Shown: one piece after another, positions 1-9,436 of the stretch
How the letters are laid out: every line of letters begins with the position of its first letter
How positions within the stretch are numbered: the first letter of the stretch is position 1
DNA from: Oscillospiraceae bacterium
GTDB lineage: Bacteria > Bacillota > Clostridia > Oscillospirales > Ruminococcaceae
Direction: 5' to 3'
Length of the DNA: 64,000 nucleotides
NCBI GenBank assembly: GCA_021199795.1
Contig: JAJQHJ010000003.1
Coordinates: 1 to 64,000, forward strand
Notes under the pieces: model-generated
Databases searched by the model: none
What the model was told of the DNA's origin: nothing
The model's input: the letters and a program-made list of their open reading frames with translations, nothing else
Position numbers and translations under genes: made by a program

Positions 1-2
1 GC

Positions 3-80
3 GGGACGACCGCCCTCAAGTCCACCGTCAGCGGGCTTGAAGATTTTGAGCTTATTTGCTTCCTTGTCGTGAAAGAATAG
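3..80 (+). CDS. C-terminal tail of an upstream protein (partial)
   Basis: An open frame enters from the left edge and ends at a TAG at 78-80, giving only 25 residues ending in LICFLVVKE. The DUF4391 gene starts 10 bases further on, so the two are probably co-transcribed. In related loci the gene before DUF4391 is often a large SNF2/DEAD-type helicase. That identity is inferred from context only, because too little protein is present to show a domain. Confidence 0.45.
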   Translation, partial: GTTALKSTVSGLEDFELICFLVVKE

Positions 81-90
81 AGGTGCCACC

Positions 91-726
91 ATGCTTAACT
101 TCCCCTCCTCAACCGAGTTCGACCGCAGGATTCCGAAGCAGAAGTTTTATGACAACCTGTCTATCACGCCGACTTTGAAGCGGAGCTTTATCGACGACAT
201 CAAGGTTATCTATTGGCGCAACAGGCTTGCTGAATCGACCTTGAACATCCCTGCCGGAAAGGACGTTACCGAAATTGAGGTCTTCGAGATTATCCTGAAC
301 TCACAGGAAATCGACGAAAGAGTCCTCCGGCAAATAGATTCTGAAATTCCCTATCACATTCTGTTCATTTTGTGCTATAATAGTAGTTACGAGCTATGGA
401 TAGGCTATAAGGAAGCCAGAACCGAGGAGACCTTCAAGGTTTCGGGCTATTACCACACCGAATGGTCGGAGAAGGAAGCCTTGAATCTCGACATCGTCGG
501 TCTTAGTCTTGACGAAGTTTACGAAAGCTTTGTAAGACAGATTGCCGGGGAGAAGCTTGTTCAATCCGAACCGCAGGAATCCCTCTCCGAATCGGTGCAA
601 AAAGCCGCCGAGCGGGCACAGATTGAAAAAGAAATCTCAAAGCTTCAATCGAAGCTGTGGAAAGAAAAACAGCTCAACCGGCAGATGGAAATCAATGCGG
701 AGATAAAAAACTTAAGAAGAAATTGA
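91..726 (+). CDS. DUF4391 domain-containing protein
   Basis: A 211-residue protein that I assign to the DUF4391 family from its overall pattern: N-terminal FPSSTEFDRRIPKQKFYDN, a central IYWRNRLAESTLNIPAGK segment, and a charged C-terminal helix (about residues 165-211) rich in Glu, Lys and Gln that looks like a coiled coil. The family has no established biochemical activity; its members sit in defence islands beside helicases and type III restriction genes, as here. The ATG is preceded by a modest AGGTG ribosome site. It begins 10 bases after the preceding stop and the next gene starts 35 bases after its end, so it belongs to the restriction operon. A direct role in DNA defence is inference from neighbours. 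Confidence 0.72.
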   Translation: MLNFPSSTEFDRRIPKQKFYDNLSITPTLKRSFIDDIKVIYWRNRLAESTLNIPAGKDVTEIEVFEIILNSQEIDERVLRQIDSEIPYHILFILCYNSSYELWIGYKEARTEETFKVSGYYHTEWSEKEALNLDIVGLSLDEVYESFVRQIAGEKLVQSEPQESLSESVQKAAERAQIEKEISKLQSKLWKEKQLNRQMEINAEIKNLRRN

Positions 727-761
727 ATTGAAGATAAATAACAGGAAAGTAGGCTGTTTAT

Positions 762-2195
762 ATGTCAGAAAACCAAAACACAGAATGGAAAGAATCCTGG
801 CGGGATGAATATCTCAAGTGGGTGTGCGGCTTTGCGAATGCACAGGGCGGCAGGCTTTACATTGGCAAAAGCGACGACGGCACCATTGTCGGCGTTTCTG
901 ACAGCAAAAGCCTCATGGAGGACATTCCGAACAAGATTCAGACGACACTCGGCATTATCGCCGACGTGAATCTTCTGACTGAAGACGGCAAGGAATATAT
1001 CGAAATCGTTGTAGCACCGAGTTCCTATCCTGTGAACTATCGGGGCGAATACTACCGTCGGAGCGGAAGCACTCTGCAGCAGTTGAGAGGTTCGTCGCTC
1101 ACCGAGTTTATAAGAGAGAAAACCGGCTTGCTCTGGGATGCAGTTCCCGTTGACAACATCGGCGTTAATGACCTCGACCAGAGTAGCATTGACATCTTCC
1201 GTCGTGAAGCCGTTCGCAACAGGAGGATGGACAAGGAAGACCTGAACATCTCGAACGAGGAGCTTATGGATCACCTCGACCTCCTGGTTGACGGCAAGTT
1301 GAAGCGTGCGGCAGTCATGCTTTTCTATAAGAAGCCCGGCAGAATCATCACCGGCTGTTACGTCAAAATCGGCAAGTTCGGCGAGGGCGCAGACCTCCAA
1401 TATCAGGACTTGCTCGAAGGCTCGCTTTTCAGCATTGCCGACAGGGTTATTGACCTTATTTTCACGAAATACCTCAAAGCCGCCATCACCTATGAGCATG
1501 ATGTTCGGGTTGAGACCTTCCCGTTCCCTCGTGACGGCGTTCGTGAAGCGGTCTATAACGCTTTGGGACACAACAACTATGCCGGTAGCGTCCCGATTCA
1601 GATTCGTATTGAGGACGACGCCATGTACATCAGCAACAGGTGCATTCTGCCTCCGAACTGGACGGCGGAGACTCTTATGGAGCCGCACAAGTCGGTGCCG
1701 TTCAATCCCTCGATTGCAAATGTCTTCTACCGTGCCGGCTATATCGAGGCGTGGGGACGTGGCATCCAGAAAATCTGCGATTCCTGCCGCGAACTCGGCA
1801 CTCCCGACCCGGAATATATAGTTTTCGGCAACGATATTACCGTGAAGTTTACGGCTTTAAAACCCACCAAAGCATCAGATGAGGCTTTGGATGAAGCTTT
1901 AAACCGACATGATGACGGTATAAATGACGGTATAAATGACGGTTTAAACGGCGGATTGGCGGATTTAAAAGTTTTAAAGGGTCAGGATGACACTTTAAAT
2001 GAACTTTTAAATGACACTTTATCGAAAAGTATTATAGCATTTTTGAGAGAAAACCCGAACGCTACCCAGACGGAGATCGCACAAAATCTTGATAGTTCAC
2101 TTTCAACAGTGAAAAGAGCTATGAGAAAAATGCTGAGTAGTGGAATAATAATCCGTGAAGGCAGTAGAAAAACCGGTCACTGGAAAGTATTATAA
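762..2195 (+). CDS. AlbA_2/Schlafen-type ATP-binding protein with C-terminal winged helix
   Basis: A 477-residue protein. Residues 5-125 match the AlbA_2 (Schlafen-like) domain, including EWKESW, FANAQGGRLYIGKSDDG and an EIVVAPSSYPV segment. Residues about 240-365 resemble a GHKL-type ATPase domain with EAVYNALGHNNY, ISNR and GRGIQKI. After an Asp/Asn/Gly-rich linker, the last 60 residues form a helix-turn-helix (TQTEIAQNLDSSLSTVKRAM). Such proteins are often annotated as transcriptional regulators, but Schlafen-like domains can also belong to nucleases and defence proteins. Here it lies inside a type III restriction operon, 19 bases before mod, so control of the operon or a defence accessory role are both possible. 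The linker DNA carries a 12-bp tandem repeat. Confidence 0.8.
   Translation: MSENQNTEWKESWRDEYLKWVCGFANAQGGRLYIGKSDDGTIVGVSDSKSLMEDIPNKIQTTLGIIADVNLLTEDGKEYIEIVVAPSSYPVNYRGEYYRRSGSTLQQLRGSSLTEFIREKTGLLWDAVPVDNIGVNDLDQSSIDIFRREAVRNRRMDKEDLNISNEELMDHLDLLVDGKLKRAAVMLFYKKPGRIITGCYVKIGKFGEGADLQYQDLLEGSLFSIADRVIDLIFTKYLKAAITYEHDVRVETFPFPRDGVREAVYNALGHNNYAGSVPIQIRIEDDAMYISNRCILPPNWTAETLMEPHKSVPFNPSIANVFYRAGYIEAWGRGIQKICDSCRELGTPDPEYIVFGNDITVKFTALKPTKASDEALDEALNRHDDGINDGINDGLNGGLADLKVLKGQDDTLNELLNDTLSKSIIAFLRENPNATQTEIAQNLDSSLSTVKRAMRKMLSSGIIIREGSRKTGHWKVL
1911..1946 (+). repeat. 12-bp in-frame tandem repeat in the linker of the AlbA_2 protein
   Basis: Three consecutive 12-base units of the form rATGACGGTwTA (two ending TATA, the last TTTA) encode repeated DGIN/DGLN peptides. 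Copy-number change would keep the reading frame and would only lengthen or shorten the linker between the ATPase-like domain and the winged helix. Confidence 0.7.
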
Positions 2196-2214
2196 ACAGA
2201 AAAGGAGCACCCTC

Positions 2215-4178
2215 ATGCAAGAAAGTAAAATGAAATTTGAAACCCCCAACCTCGTTTCCTCCAACATCGACCGCATCGGCGAGATGTTCCCGAACTGCCT
2301 GACAGAGGCAGTCGGTCCCGACGGCAAGCCCAAGAAAGCCATCAACTTTGAAGTCCTCAAGCAGATGCTATCCTCCGAGATAGTTGACGGCGACGAGGCT
2401 TAGAGTTCACCTGGGTTGGCAAGAAGTCCTCGATTGTCGAGGCGAACAAGCCCACCCGCAAGACCCTTCGTCCCTGTCCCGAAGAAAGCGTCGACTGGGA
2501 CACCACCGAGAACCTCTACATCGAGGGCAACAACCTCGAAGTCCTGAAGCTCCTTCAGGAAAGCTACTTAGGCAAGGTCAAGATGATATACATAGACCCG
2601 CCCTACAACGCCGGCAACGATTTTGTCTATGCCGACGACTTCGTGCGCTCGCAAGACGAGGAAAACAGGCAGATGGGGATGTACGACGAGGAAGAAAACC
2701 GCCTCTTCAAAAACACCGACAGTAACGGCAGATTCCACTCCGACTGGTGCACCATGATCTACCCCAGGCTTTTACTTGCAAGGAATCTTCTTTCTGATGA
2801 TGGGGTTATTTTTATTTCGATCGATGATAATGAGGTTGAGAATCTTAGGAAGATTTGTGATGAAGCTTTTGGTGGGGAAAATTTTGTAGCTACTTTGATA
2901 TGGAAAAGCCGTCAAAACAAAGATAATAGAAATTTAACTGGCGTATCAGTAGACCACGAATACATTGTTGTATATTGTAAAAACAATATCAATCGTGCTT
3001 TTAAAGGTGCAAAAAGAAAAACTGAGCAATATACAAATCCAGATAACGATCCGAGAGGACCATGGGCAAGTGCAAATATGGCAGGGTTACTGCCTGAAAG
3101 TCAACGCCCTAACTGCCACTATGATTTGATTGATCCAGCCACTGGTATTAACTATGGTAAGCCTGAAATGGGATGGAGATACGACAAAAATACGATGAAT
3201 AGATTGATAGCCGAAAATCGAATTATATGGCCTGACTCGCCAAATGGCAGGCCAAGAAAGAAATCGTTTTTGTCTGAGATTTCTCAAGAACTGCCCGGGT
3301 ATTCTTCGATAATAGGACAAGATGTGTACACAAGAAATGCAACTAAAGAAGTTCAGTCGTTATTTAACGGTCAATATTTTGATTTCCCAAAACCCGTGAC
3401 ACTGATTAAAGATTTTGTTGAACAAACTTCAAAAGACGATGATATTGTCCTTGACTTCTTCTCTGGTTCTGCCACAACCGCCCATGCTGTTATGCAGTTG
3501 AATGCAGAAGACGGTGGGCATCGGAAGTTTATTATGGTACAGCTCCCTGAAAGGTGTGACGAGAGTAGTGAAGCTTACAAGGCGGGGTATAAGAATATTT
3601 GCGAGATTGGTAAGGAACGTATTCGGCGTGCTGGTAAGGAAATACAGGCGGATAATGATAGATGGAAGAACGTTCCCGTAATGTTGACTGATGAACATCA
3701 GACTATGCTTGATGAGATGATGCCTGATGTCAAGAATCCTCGTCTTATGGGTGATGTAAGCAAAGAAATAGACACTGGTTTCAGGGTGTTGAAGCTGGAT
3801 GACTCCAATATGAATGAGGTTTATTATGCGGCGGAGGATTATAGTCAGGACTTGGTGGAGATGATGGAGGATAATATCAAGGCTGACAGGACGGAATTGG
3901 ATTTGCTGTTTGGGTGTTTGGTTGATTGGGGCGTGCCGCTTTCTTTGCCTTGTGAGAGCCGAGTTATCGACGGCTGTACTGTCCATAATTATAATGACGG
4001 CGAACTCGTGGCTTGCTTCTCGGAGAATGTCCCCGAAAGCGTGGTGCGGGAAATGGCGAAGATGAAGCCGATAAGGGCTGTCTTCCGTGATTCGAGCTTC
4101 GCCGATAGCCCCTCAAAGATAAATGTGTTCGAGATATTCAAGTATTATTCAGAGAATACGAATGTCAGGGTTATCTGA
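2215..4178 (+). pseudogene. mod: Type III restriction-modification DNA methyltransferase (Mod), interrupted by a one-base frameshift
   Basis: A site-specific adenine-N6 methyltransferase of the type III (beta) class. The start at 2215 has an AAAGGAG ribosome site 7 bases upstream and encodes MQESKMKFETPNLVSSNIDR, a typical Mod N terminus, but the frame hits TAG at 2401-2403. Translation in the next frame from 2403 continues the family sequence (EFTWVGKK, then NLYIEGNNLEVLK) through the DPPY catalytic motif at 2593-2604 and the SAM-binding DFFSGSATT motif near 3450-3480, to a stop at 4178. One base appears missing between GCT and GAG, where relatives encode A-Y-E. No homopolymer, simple repeat or good slippery heptamer lies at the site, so mutation or sequence error is likelier than phase variation or programmed shifting. 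The central region (about 2780-3430) is AT-richer than its flanks, as expected for an exchanged target-recognition domain. As read, active Mod would not be made. Confidence 0.88.
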
Positions 4179-4191
4179 GGAGGCAAAAAGC

Positions 4192-7100
4192 ATGAAACTT
4201 CAATATAAGCACCAGAAATTTCAGGCGGATGCGGCGAAAGCTGTGGTGGATGTCTTTGCAGGACAGCCGTATTTAACGCCTACCTATATGATGGATAGAG
4301 GCGAGAGTCAGCTTTCAATGACAGATGATGACGACTTCACGGGTTGGAGCAATCAGCCGATAGTAAGAAGCCTGAGCGACCGCACAATACTCGAAAACCT
4401 CCAGAAAGTCCAACGTCAGAACCAGATCAAGCCGTCGGATAAGCTTGAGGGAAGATATAACCTGACTATCGAGATGGAGACGGGTGTCGGCAAGACATAT
4501 ACATATATCAAGACGATGTATGAACTCAATAAGCATTATGGATGGTCAAAGTTTATCGTCGTCGTGCCGAGCGTGGCAATCCGTGAGGGAGTTTATAAGT
4601 CGTTTGAGACCACGGCAGACCATTTCGCCGAGGAATACGGCAAGAAGATACGCTATTTCATCTATAAGTCTTCACAGCTCACCGAGATTGACCGCTTCGC
4701 CCATGACAGCTCGATAAACGTCATGATAATAAACTCACAGGCGTTCAACGCAACCGGCAAGGATGCAAGAAGGATTTCGATGAAGCTTGACGAGTTCCGC
4801 TCCCGCAGACCTATTGATATAATCGCCAAGACAAATCCGATAGTGATAATCGACGAGCCTCAGTCGGTCGAGGGCGAAAAGACAAAGCTGAAATTAAAGG
4901 AGTTTCACCCACTGATGACACTCCGTTATTCCGCAACCCATAAATCGGACAGCATCTATAATATGGTCTATCGCCTTGATGCGATGGAAGCCTATAACAA
5001 GCGCCTTGTCAAGAAGATAGCCGTCAAGGGCATAACCGAATCGGGCAGTACTGCCACGGAGGGCTATGTCTATCTGCAGAATATAAACCTTTCAAAGAAG
5101 GATCCGACGGCGACAATCGAGTTTGATTGCAAGGGCAAGTCGAGTGTCCGGAAGGTCGTCAAGACTGTCGGAATCGGCTTTAATCTCTATGACAACTCGA
5201 ACGGCTTGGAGGAGTATAAGAATAATTATATCGTAAAGAGCATCGACGGTCGGGACAACTCGATTGAGTTCCTGAACGGCACCAAGATTTATGCCGGAGA
5301 TGTAGTCGGCAAGGTCAGCGAGGACCAGGTTCGCCGCCTCCAGATTCGCGAGACGATTCTTTCCCATATCGAGCGTGAACGCCAGCTCTACTATAAGGGC
5401 ATAAAGGTGCTGTCTCTGCTCTTCATCGACGAGGTAGCACATTATAAGCAGTATGACGAGGCGGGACAGCCGAAGAACGGCATCTTTGCGGATATGTTCG
5501 AGGAGGAGTATCGGGACGTGGTGGAGTCCTTGGAGCCGGCTTTCGGCGAGGACGAGTATTTTCGGTATCTCGACTCCATTCCGGCGGAAGCGACCCATGC
5601 GGGCTATTTCTCGATAGATAAAAAAGGTCACATGACGAACAACAAGCTCGGCGACAAAAAGGAGCGCACCTCCGACGATATAGACGCCTATGACCTCATC
5701 ATGAAGAATAAAGAACTGCTTCTTGACAGAGACCCTAAGCGTTCGCCTGTTCGGTTCATCTTCTCCCATTCGGCACTGCGCGAAGGCTGGGACAACCCTA
5801 ACGTCTTCCAGATTTGCACCCTCAAACAAAGCGGAAGCGACGTGAGAAAGCGTCAGGAAGTCGGGCGAGGACTCCGCCTCTGTGTCAACCAGAATGGCGA
5901 GAGAATGGACACGAACTCCCTCGGCAACGACGTGCATAACGTCAATGTCCTGACGGTTATCGCAAGCGAAAGCTATGACAGCTTTGCAAAGGGGCTTCAG
6001 TCAGAAATGGCGGAAGCTGTTTCCGATCGTCCGTTGGCAGTTACTGCGGCACTGTTTAATGGCAGAGCTATCGTCGACAAGGACGGCAACGAGCAGACCA
6101 TAGACAAAGAAACCGCCGACGCAATCCACTTCGACCTGATTGTAAACGGCTATGTCGACAAGAAGGGCGCGCTGACGGACAAGTATTACGAAGATAAAGC
6201 AAACGGCGAGATTAAAATCGCCGAAGAAGTGGCAGACAGTGCCGAAGCTGTTATTTCTATTATCGACTTCGTCTACGACCCGAAAGCCATGCTTCCCGAT
6301 GACGCCAGAAGCAACAATGTCGAGCTCAAGGTTGACGAGAGCAAGCTTGCCATGCCCCAATTCAAGGCACTCTGGGAGAGAATCAACTCGAAGTCCGTCT
6401 ATACCGTCAATTTCGACACCGATGAGCTTGTTGAGAAGTCCATCGACGTTCTCAACCGCAAGCTGAGAGTTTCACCGATATTCTTCGAAGTAGAGAGCGG
6501 GCAGATGGAAAGTATCGAGTCGAAGGAGTCGCTTCTGAGCGGAGAATCGTTCGTTAAGGAGCATTCTTCGACCTATGACTCAAGAACCAGAATCATCGCC
6601 AACCGCAATGTCAAATATGATCTGACAGGAAGCCTCGTAAAAGAAACAGGACTCACAAGAAAAGCCGTCGTTTCAATTCTTACGGGAATAGAAAAGGTCG
6701 TCTTTGACCAATTCAAAGACAACCCGGAAGAGTTTATTCTTAAAGCGGCATCCCTCATAAACGACGAGAAGGCAACCGCCATTGTCGAGCATATAACCTA
6801 CAATATGCTTGATGACAGATATGATACAACAGTCTTCACTGAACCGACAATCAAGGGCAGGTTGGGAGTCAATGCGATGAAAGCGAATCACCATCTCTAT
6901 GACCATATAGTCTATGACTCCACGAACGAGAGAAAGTTCGCCACCGACCTTGACACGAACGATGCAGTTGCTGTTTATGTCAAACTTCCCGACAAGTTCT
7001 ATATTTCAACACCGATGGGACACTATAACCCTGACTGGGCGATAGCCTTCAAGGAAGGCACCGTCAGACATATCTATTTCATCGCTGAGACAAAAGGCTC

Positions 7101-7242
7101 AATGCGTTCTCTCGACCTTCGTGATGTAGAAAAGTCCAAAATCCATTGCGCCCGTGAACACTTCAAAGCCATCAGCTCCGGCGAGGTGACCTATGATGTG
7201 GTCGATGGGTATGATGAATTGCTTAGGTTGGTGAAGGGGTGA
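4192..7242 (+). CDS. res: Type III restriction enzyme, Res subunit
   Basis: A 1016-residue ATP-dependent helicase-endonuclease that works with Mod to cleave unmodified DNA. I chose the ATG at 4192 because GAGGAGG just upstream overlaps the mod stop and because MKLQYKHQKFQADA is the usual Res N terminus; the frame stays open further upstream. Visible motifs are Walker A METGVGKT (Lys101), the DEPQ Walker B box (Asp221, Glu222), helicase motif VI QEVGRGLRL (about residues 555-563), and a C-terminal PD-(D/E)xK nuclease with Asp948 in NPDWAIAF followed by AETKGS (Glu966, Lys968). Length and motifs are those of intact family members. Because the mod frame is broken, the complex may not assemble in this strain. 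Confidence 0.93.
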   Translation: MKLQYKHQKFQADAAKAVVDVFAGQPYLTPTYMMDRGESQLSMTDDDDFTGWSNQPIVRSLSDRTILENLQKVQRQNQIKPSDKLEGRYNLTIEMETGVGKTYTYIKTMYELNKHYGWSKFIVVVPSVAIREGVYKSFETTADHFAEEYGKKIRYFIYKSSQLTEIDRFAHDSSINVMIINSQAFNATGKDARRISMKLDEFRSRRPIDIIAKTNPIVIIDEPQSVEGEKTKLKLKEFHPLMTLRYSATHKSDSIYNMVYRLDAMEAYNKRLVKKIAVKGITESGSTATEGYVYLQNINLSKKDPTATIEFDCKGKSSVRKVVKTVGIGFNLYDNSNGLEEYKNNYIVKSIDGRDNSIEFLNGTKIYAGDVVGKVSEDQVRRLQIRETILSHIERERQLYYKGIKVLSLLFIDEVAHYKQYDEAGQPKNGIFADMFEEEYRDVVESLEPAFGEDEYFRYLDSIPAEATHAGYFSIDKKGHMTNNKLGDKKERTSDDIDAYDLIMKNKELLLDRDPKRSPVRFIFSHSALREGWDNPNVFQICTLKQSGSDVRKRQEVGRGLRLCVNQNGERMDTNSLGNDVHNVNVLTVIASESYDSFAKGLQSEMAEAVSDRPLAVTAALFNGRAIVDKDGNEQTIDKETADAIHFDLIVNGYVDKKGALTDKYYEDKANGEIKIAEEVADSAEAVISIIDFVYDPKAMLPDDARSNNVELKVDESKLAMPQFKALWERINSKSVYTVNFDTDELVEKSIDVLNRKLRVSPIFFEVESGQMESIESKESLLSGESFVKEHSSTYDSRTRIIANRNVKYDLTGSLVKETGLTRKAVVSILTGIEKVVFDQFKDNPEEFILKAASLINDEKATAIVEHITYNMLDDRYDTTVFTEPTIKGRLGVNAMKANHHLYDHIVYDSTNERKFATDLDTNDAVAVYVKLPDKFYISTPMGHYNPDWAIAFKEGTVRHIYFIAETKGSMRSLDLRDVEKSKIHCAREHFKAISSGEVTYDVVDGYDELLRLVKG

Positions 7243-7256
7243 GAGACCATTTAGCT

Positions 7257-8948
7257 TTAAAAGCTCCTGTTCCATGCTTGAATAGATTCATACAACTTCT
7301 TGATCTGTGTTTCCAGATCTAACATTTCAGACGAGTTTTCTTTCGTTATATGTTCAACTATTCCTCTTGCAAATGAGACCTTGTGATTAGAAAAGCTACT
7401 GTCTATTTCGGAAATATAGGTCGGAAACAGCTCGTATTGACCAACATTATCGAGGCTTGATCCGTATTTATCGTTAATTGAAGCGGCAGGAATGTAGTTT
7501 TCAATTTCTTTGCCTTTAGTAATCCAACAAAAGTCACCTATCTTTGAAAACTCATCATATATTCTCGTTTTTGTATCATTAATTGTGCCTTCATCGCTCT
7601 TTTGATCTGAATCGATAATTATTGCTGCATTACGATTTGTAGTAAGTATGCTGATAAGGTCACTCTGTGCATTTTCGTTGGCGGAATAATGAGCTAAAAT
7701 CCTGCCGCCATAGTACAGAAACTGATAATCTGCGCCTTCAATAAACTCTGAATTGCAAAACACCTGTAGCCATCTGTTAATGTATACTCTGTCGGAAGGA
7801 CCCTCAACCCAAATGATACCATTAGATTGGAATAAATCACTGGCACGAACATCAAGATCGGCTAAAACGCCCATTCGATCTGACAAGTTTTCTACAGGAA
7901 TAAGCTGTGATTCGCTACCTATTTTCAGTACATGGTATATTGCAGTTTTGTCTTTACCGCAGAAAGTGTTGATTGCAATATGCGAATGAGTAGTGATAAA
8001 TATGTGGGAGTTATTCTCTTTTGCAAATTTGTATAAGTACTCAAAAATCTTTCGCTGAAGAGCAGGGTGAAGGTTGTTCTCCAACTCTTCAAAAGAGTAT
8101 GCGATATCCTTATTCTTGTACGGAGCAGTATGTGGGATTACATATAGGTTTATTAACATCAGTAGAATAGTCTTTAATCCACTTCCTGATTTGGACAGAG
8201 CAAATCGCTTTCCATTATCCTCTGTCAAAAATATTTCCCAAAGTAGTTTGTCGCCCTCCTGAATTTGTTGAAGCCTTATGTTTTTGAAGTGAGAATCTGG
8301 AGCCATGATTTTATTAAGCTCTTTTAGCAATGTAATCTCTACAATTTCTTCGTCATAAGAGCTATTGTTAACGAATTTTCTCAGGAGATTTGTTGCACCG
8401 GTGCCATTAAAATCCAATGACTCATCATCAGTTTCTTCTTCTGGCACAATATCTCTGTCCGCATTAAGTCTCCTGAAATTAACTTTATTCTGATAATTGT
8501 TGTGCTGATGTAGTAGTCGTGTCCAATTGTCCTTACAGATGGGGAGATTGATTTGCTTTTGATCTTCTTTAAGAGCTAATACCACGCTTTGCTTGTTGGA
8601 TATAGAGGTTTCGACTTGCAAAGTACCAAATATTTTTTGGTTGATATATTTTGAACCATAAGAATAGTAGCTACCTGAAATTCCACGCCCACCACTTATA
8701 TACCTTGAGAAGTATTTTCCAATATCAGTGCTGTTTACAGTGAAAGAGACTGCAATTTCGTTGAAGAGATTTTTAGTATCCAAAAAGCGGTTTTGCATAA
8801 GGGCTGTTTCAAGGACATCTATACAACTTGATTTACCACAGTTATTCTTCCCGATAAATACTGTTACAGATGGTGATATATCAATCTCGTACTCTTTCCC
8901 AGAAGGAAAGCTTTTATACCCGTTGAATTTTACAGAACTGACTATCAT
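7257..8948 (-). CDS. OLD-family ATP-dependent endonuclease (AAA ATPase plus TOPRIM)
   Basis: A 563-residue protein with an SMC/ABC-like ATPase at the N terminus: Walker A GKNNCGKSS (residues 33-41), a signature-like LSKSGSGLKT, the ENNLHP Walker B region and the THSHIAI histidine switch. A C-terminal TOPRIM nuclease domain follows, with WVEGPSDR (invariant Glu) and IIIDSDQ (metal-binding Asp pair). OLD-family enzymes cut DNA and several act in anti-phage defence. The gene converges on res, with 14 bases between the two stops, so it is transcribed separately although it shares the island. A minus-strand promoter lies at 9010-9038. No partner GajB-like UvrD helicase is present next to it, so a standalone class 1 OLD is the best reading. 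Confidence 0.88.
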   Translation of the reverse strand: MIVSSVKFNGYKSFPSGKEYEIDISPSVTVFIGKNNCGKSSCIDVLETALMQNRFLDTKNLFNEIAVSFTVNSTDIGKYFSRYISGGRGISGSYYSYGSKYINQKIFGTLQVETSISNKQSVVLALKEDQKQINLPICKDNWTRLLHQHNNYQNKVNFRRLNADRDIVPEEETDDESLDFNGTGATNLLRKFVNNSSYDEEIVEITLLKELNKIMAPDSHFKNIRLQQIQEGDKLLWEIFLTEDNGKRFALSKSGSGLKTILLMLINLYVIPHTAPYKNKDIAYSFEELENNLHPALQRKIFEYLYKFAKENNSHIFITTHSHIAINTFCGKDKTAIYHVLKIGSESQLIPVENLSDRMGVLADLDVRASDLFQSNGIIWVEGPSDRVYINRWLQVFCNSEFIEGADYQFLYYGGRILAHYSANENAQSDLISILTTNRNAAIIIDSDQKSDEGTINDTKTRIYDEFSKIGDFCWITKGKEIENYIPAASINDKYGSSLDNVGQYELFPTYISEIDSSFSNHKVSFARGIVEHITKENSSEMLDLETQIKKLYESIQAWNRSF

Positions 8949-9436
8949 TTTATCTCTCCATTTCTACTACAAACAATTTCTTGCGATATATCCGATTTAA
9001 TTTGCTACAATGATAACACGAGTGATAAAGAAAGTCAAGAGCGGAGGTAAATTAATTATATTCATACTGCAGCAGCATAAGACTTCTCACAAAACTCCAA
9101 ATTCCCTTACTATATTCCCGCCATCGTAGCATGATTAAATTCAGCAGAAGATACATAAGCATCAGAAAAGAGCTCTCCAATGTCTACAAAAGCTATACTG
9201 GCTAATCTACATTTTAACAAATTCGTCATTTCCGAATTACATAAAAATCGGCTATGCAACTGACCTTGAGAAGAAGAGAGGTACAGACTGAGAGAGCAAC
9301 AAGGAAGTTACAAATAGAAGCAAGAGAATTTTTCCTCCGACAAATTTCGCCAGACTTTCTTTCACATATGTGCTACAATAATCTTGGCAAAAGTTTTGCT
9401 AAGAAAAATGCAGTCTTAAAATTACGGGAGGTACAT
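8949..9436. other. Intergenic region between the OLD nuclease gene and a small coiled-coil gene
   Basis: Holds the minus-strand promoter of the OLD gene near 9010-9038 and a weak plus-strand -10 box TACAAT at 9374-9379 that could serve the next gene. The rest is AT-rich with no gene, RNA or repeat that I can support. An open frame through 9254-9436 joins the next gene in frame but has no ribosome site of its own. Confidence 0.5.
9010..9038 (-). promoter_or_regulatory. Promoter of the OLD nuclease gene
   Basis: Read on the minus strand: TTGACT (-35) at 9038-9033, a 17-base spacer, and TATCAT (-10) at 9015-9010, about 60 bases before the start codon. Confidence 0.65.

Noticed and set aside
765-1688. 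Long minus-strand open frame opposite the AlbA_2 gene
   Set aside because: No ribosome site or domain; it mirrors the codon structure of the plus-strand gene, which has clear motifs.
2395-2410. Programmed -1 frameshift or phase-variable repeat as explanation for the mod break
   Set aside because: No X-XXY-YYZ heptamer, no obvious downstream stem and no homopolymer or short tandem repeat at the junction.
5092-5937. Minus-strand frame of 281 codons inside res
   Set aside because: Opposite-strand shadow of a conserved helicase domain; no start signal.
9254-9436. N-terminal extension of the coiled-coil protein
   Set aside because: No ribosome site before it, whereas GGGAGG precedes ATG 9437; its residues look random.
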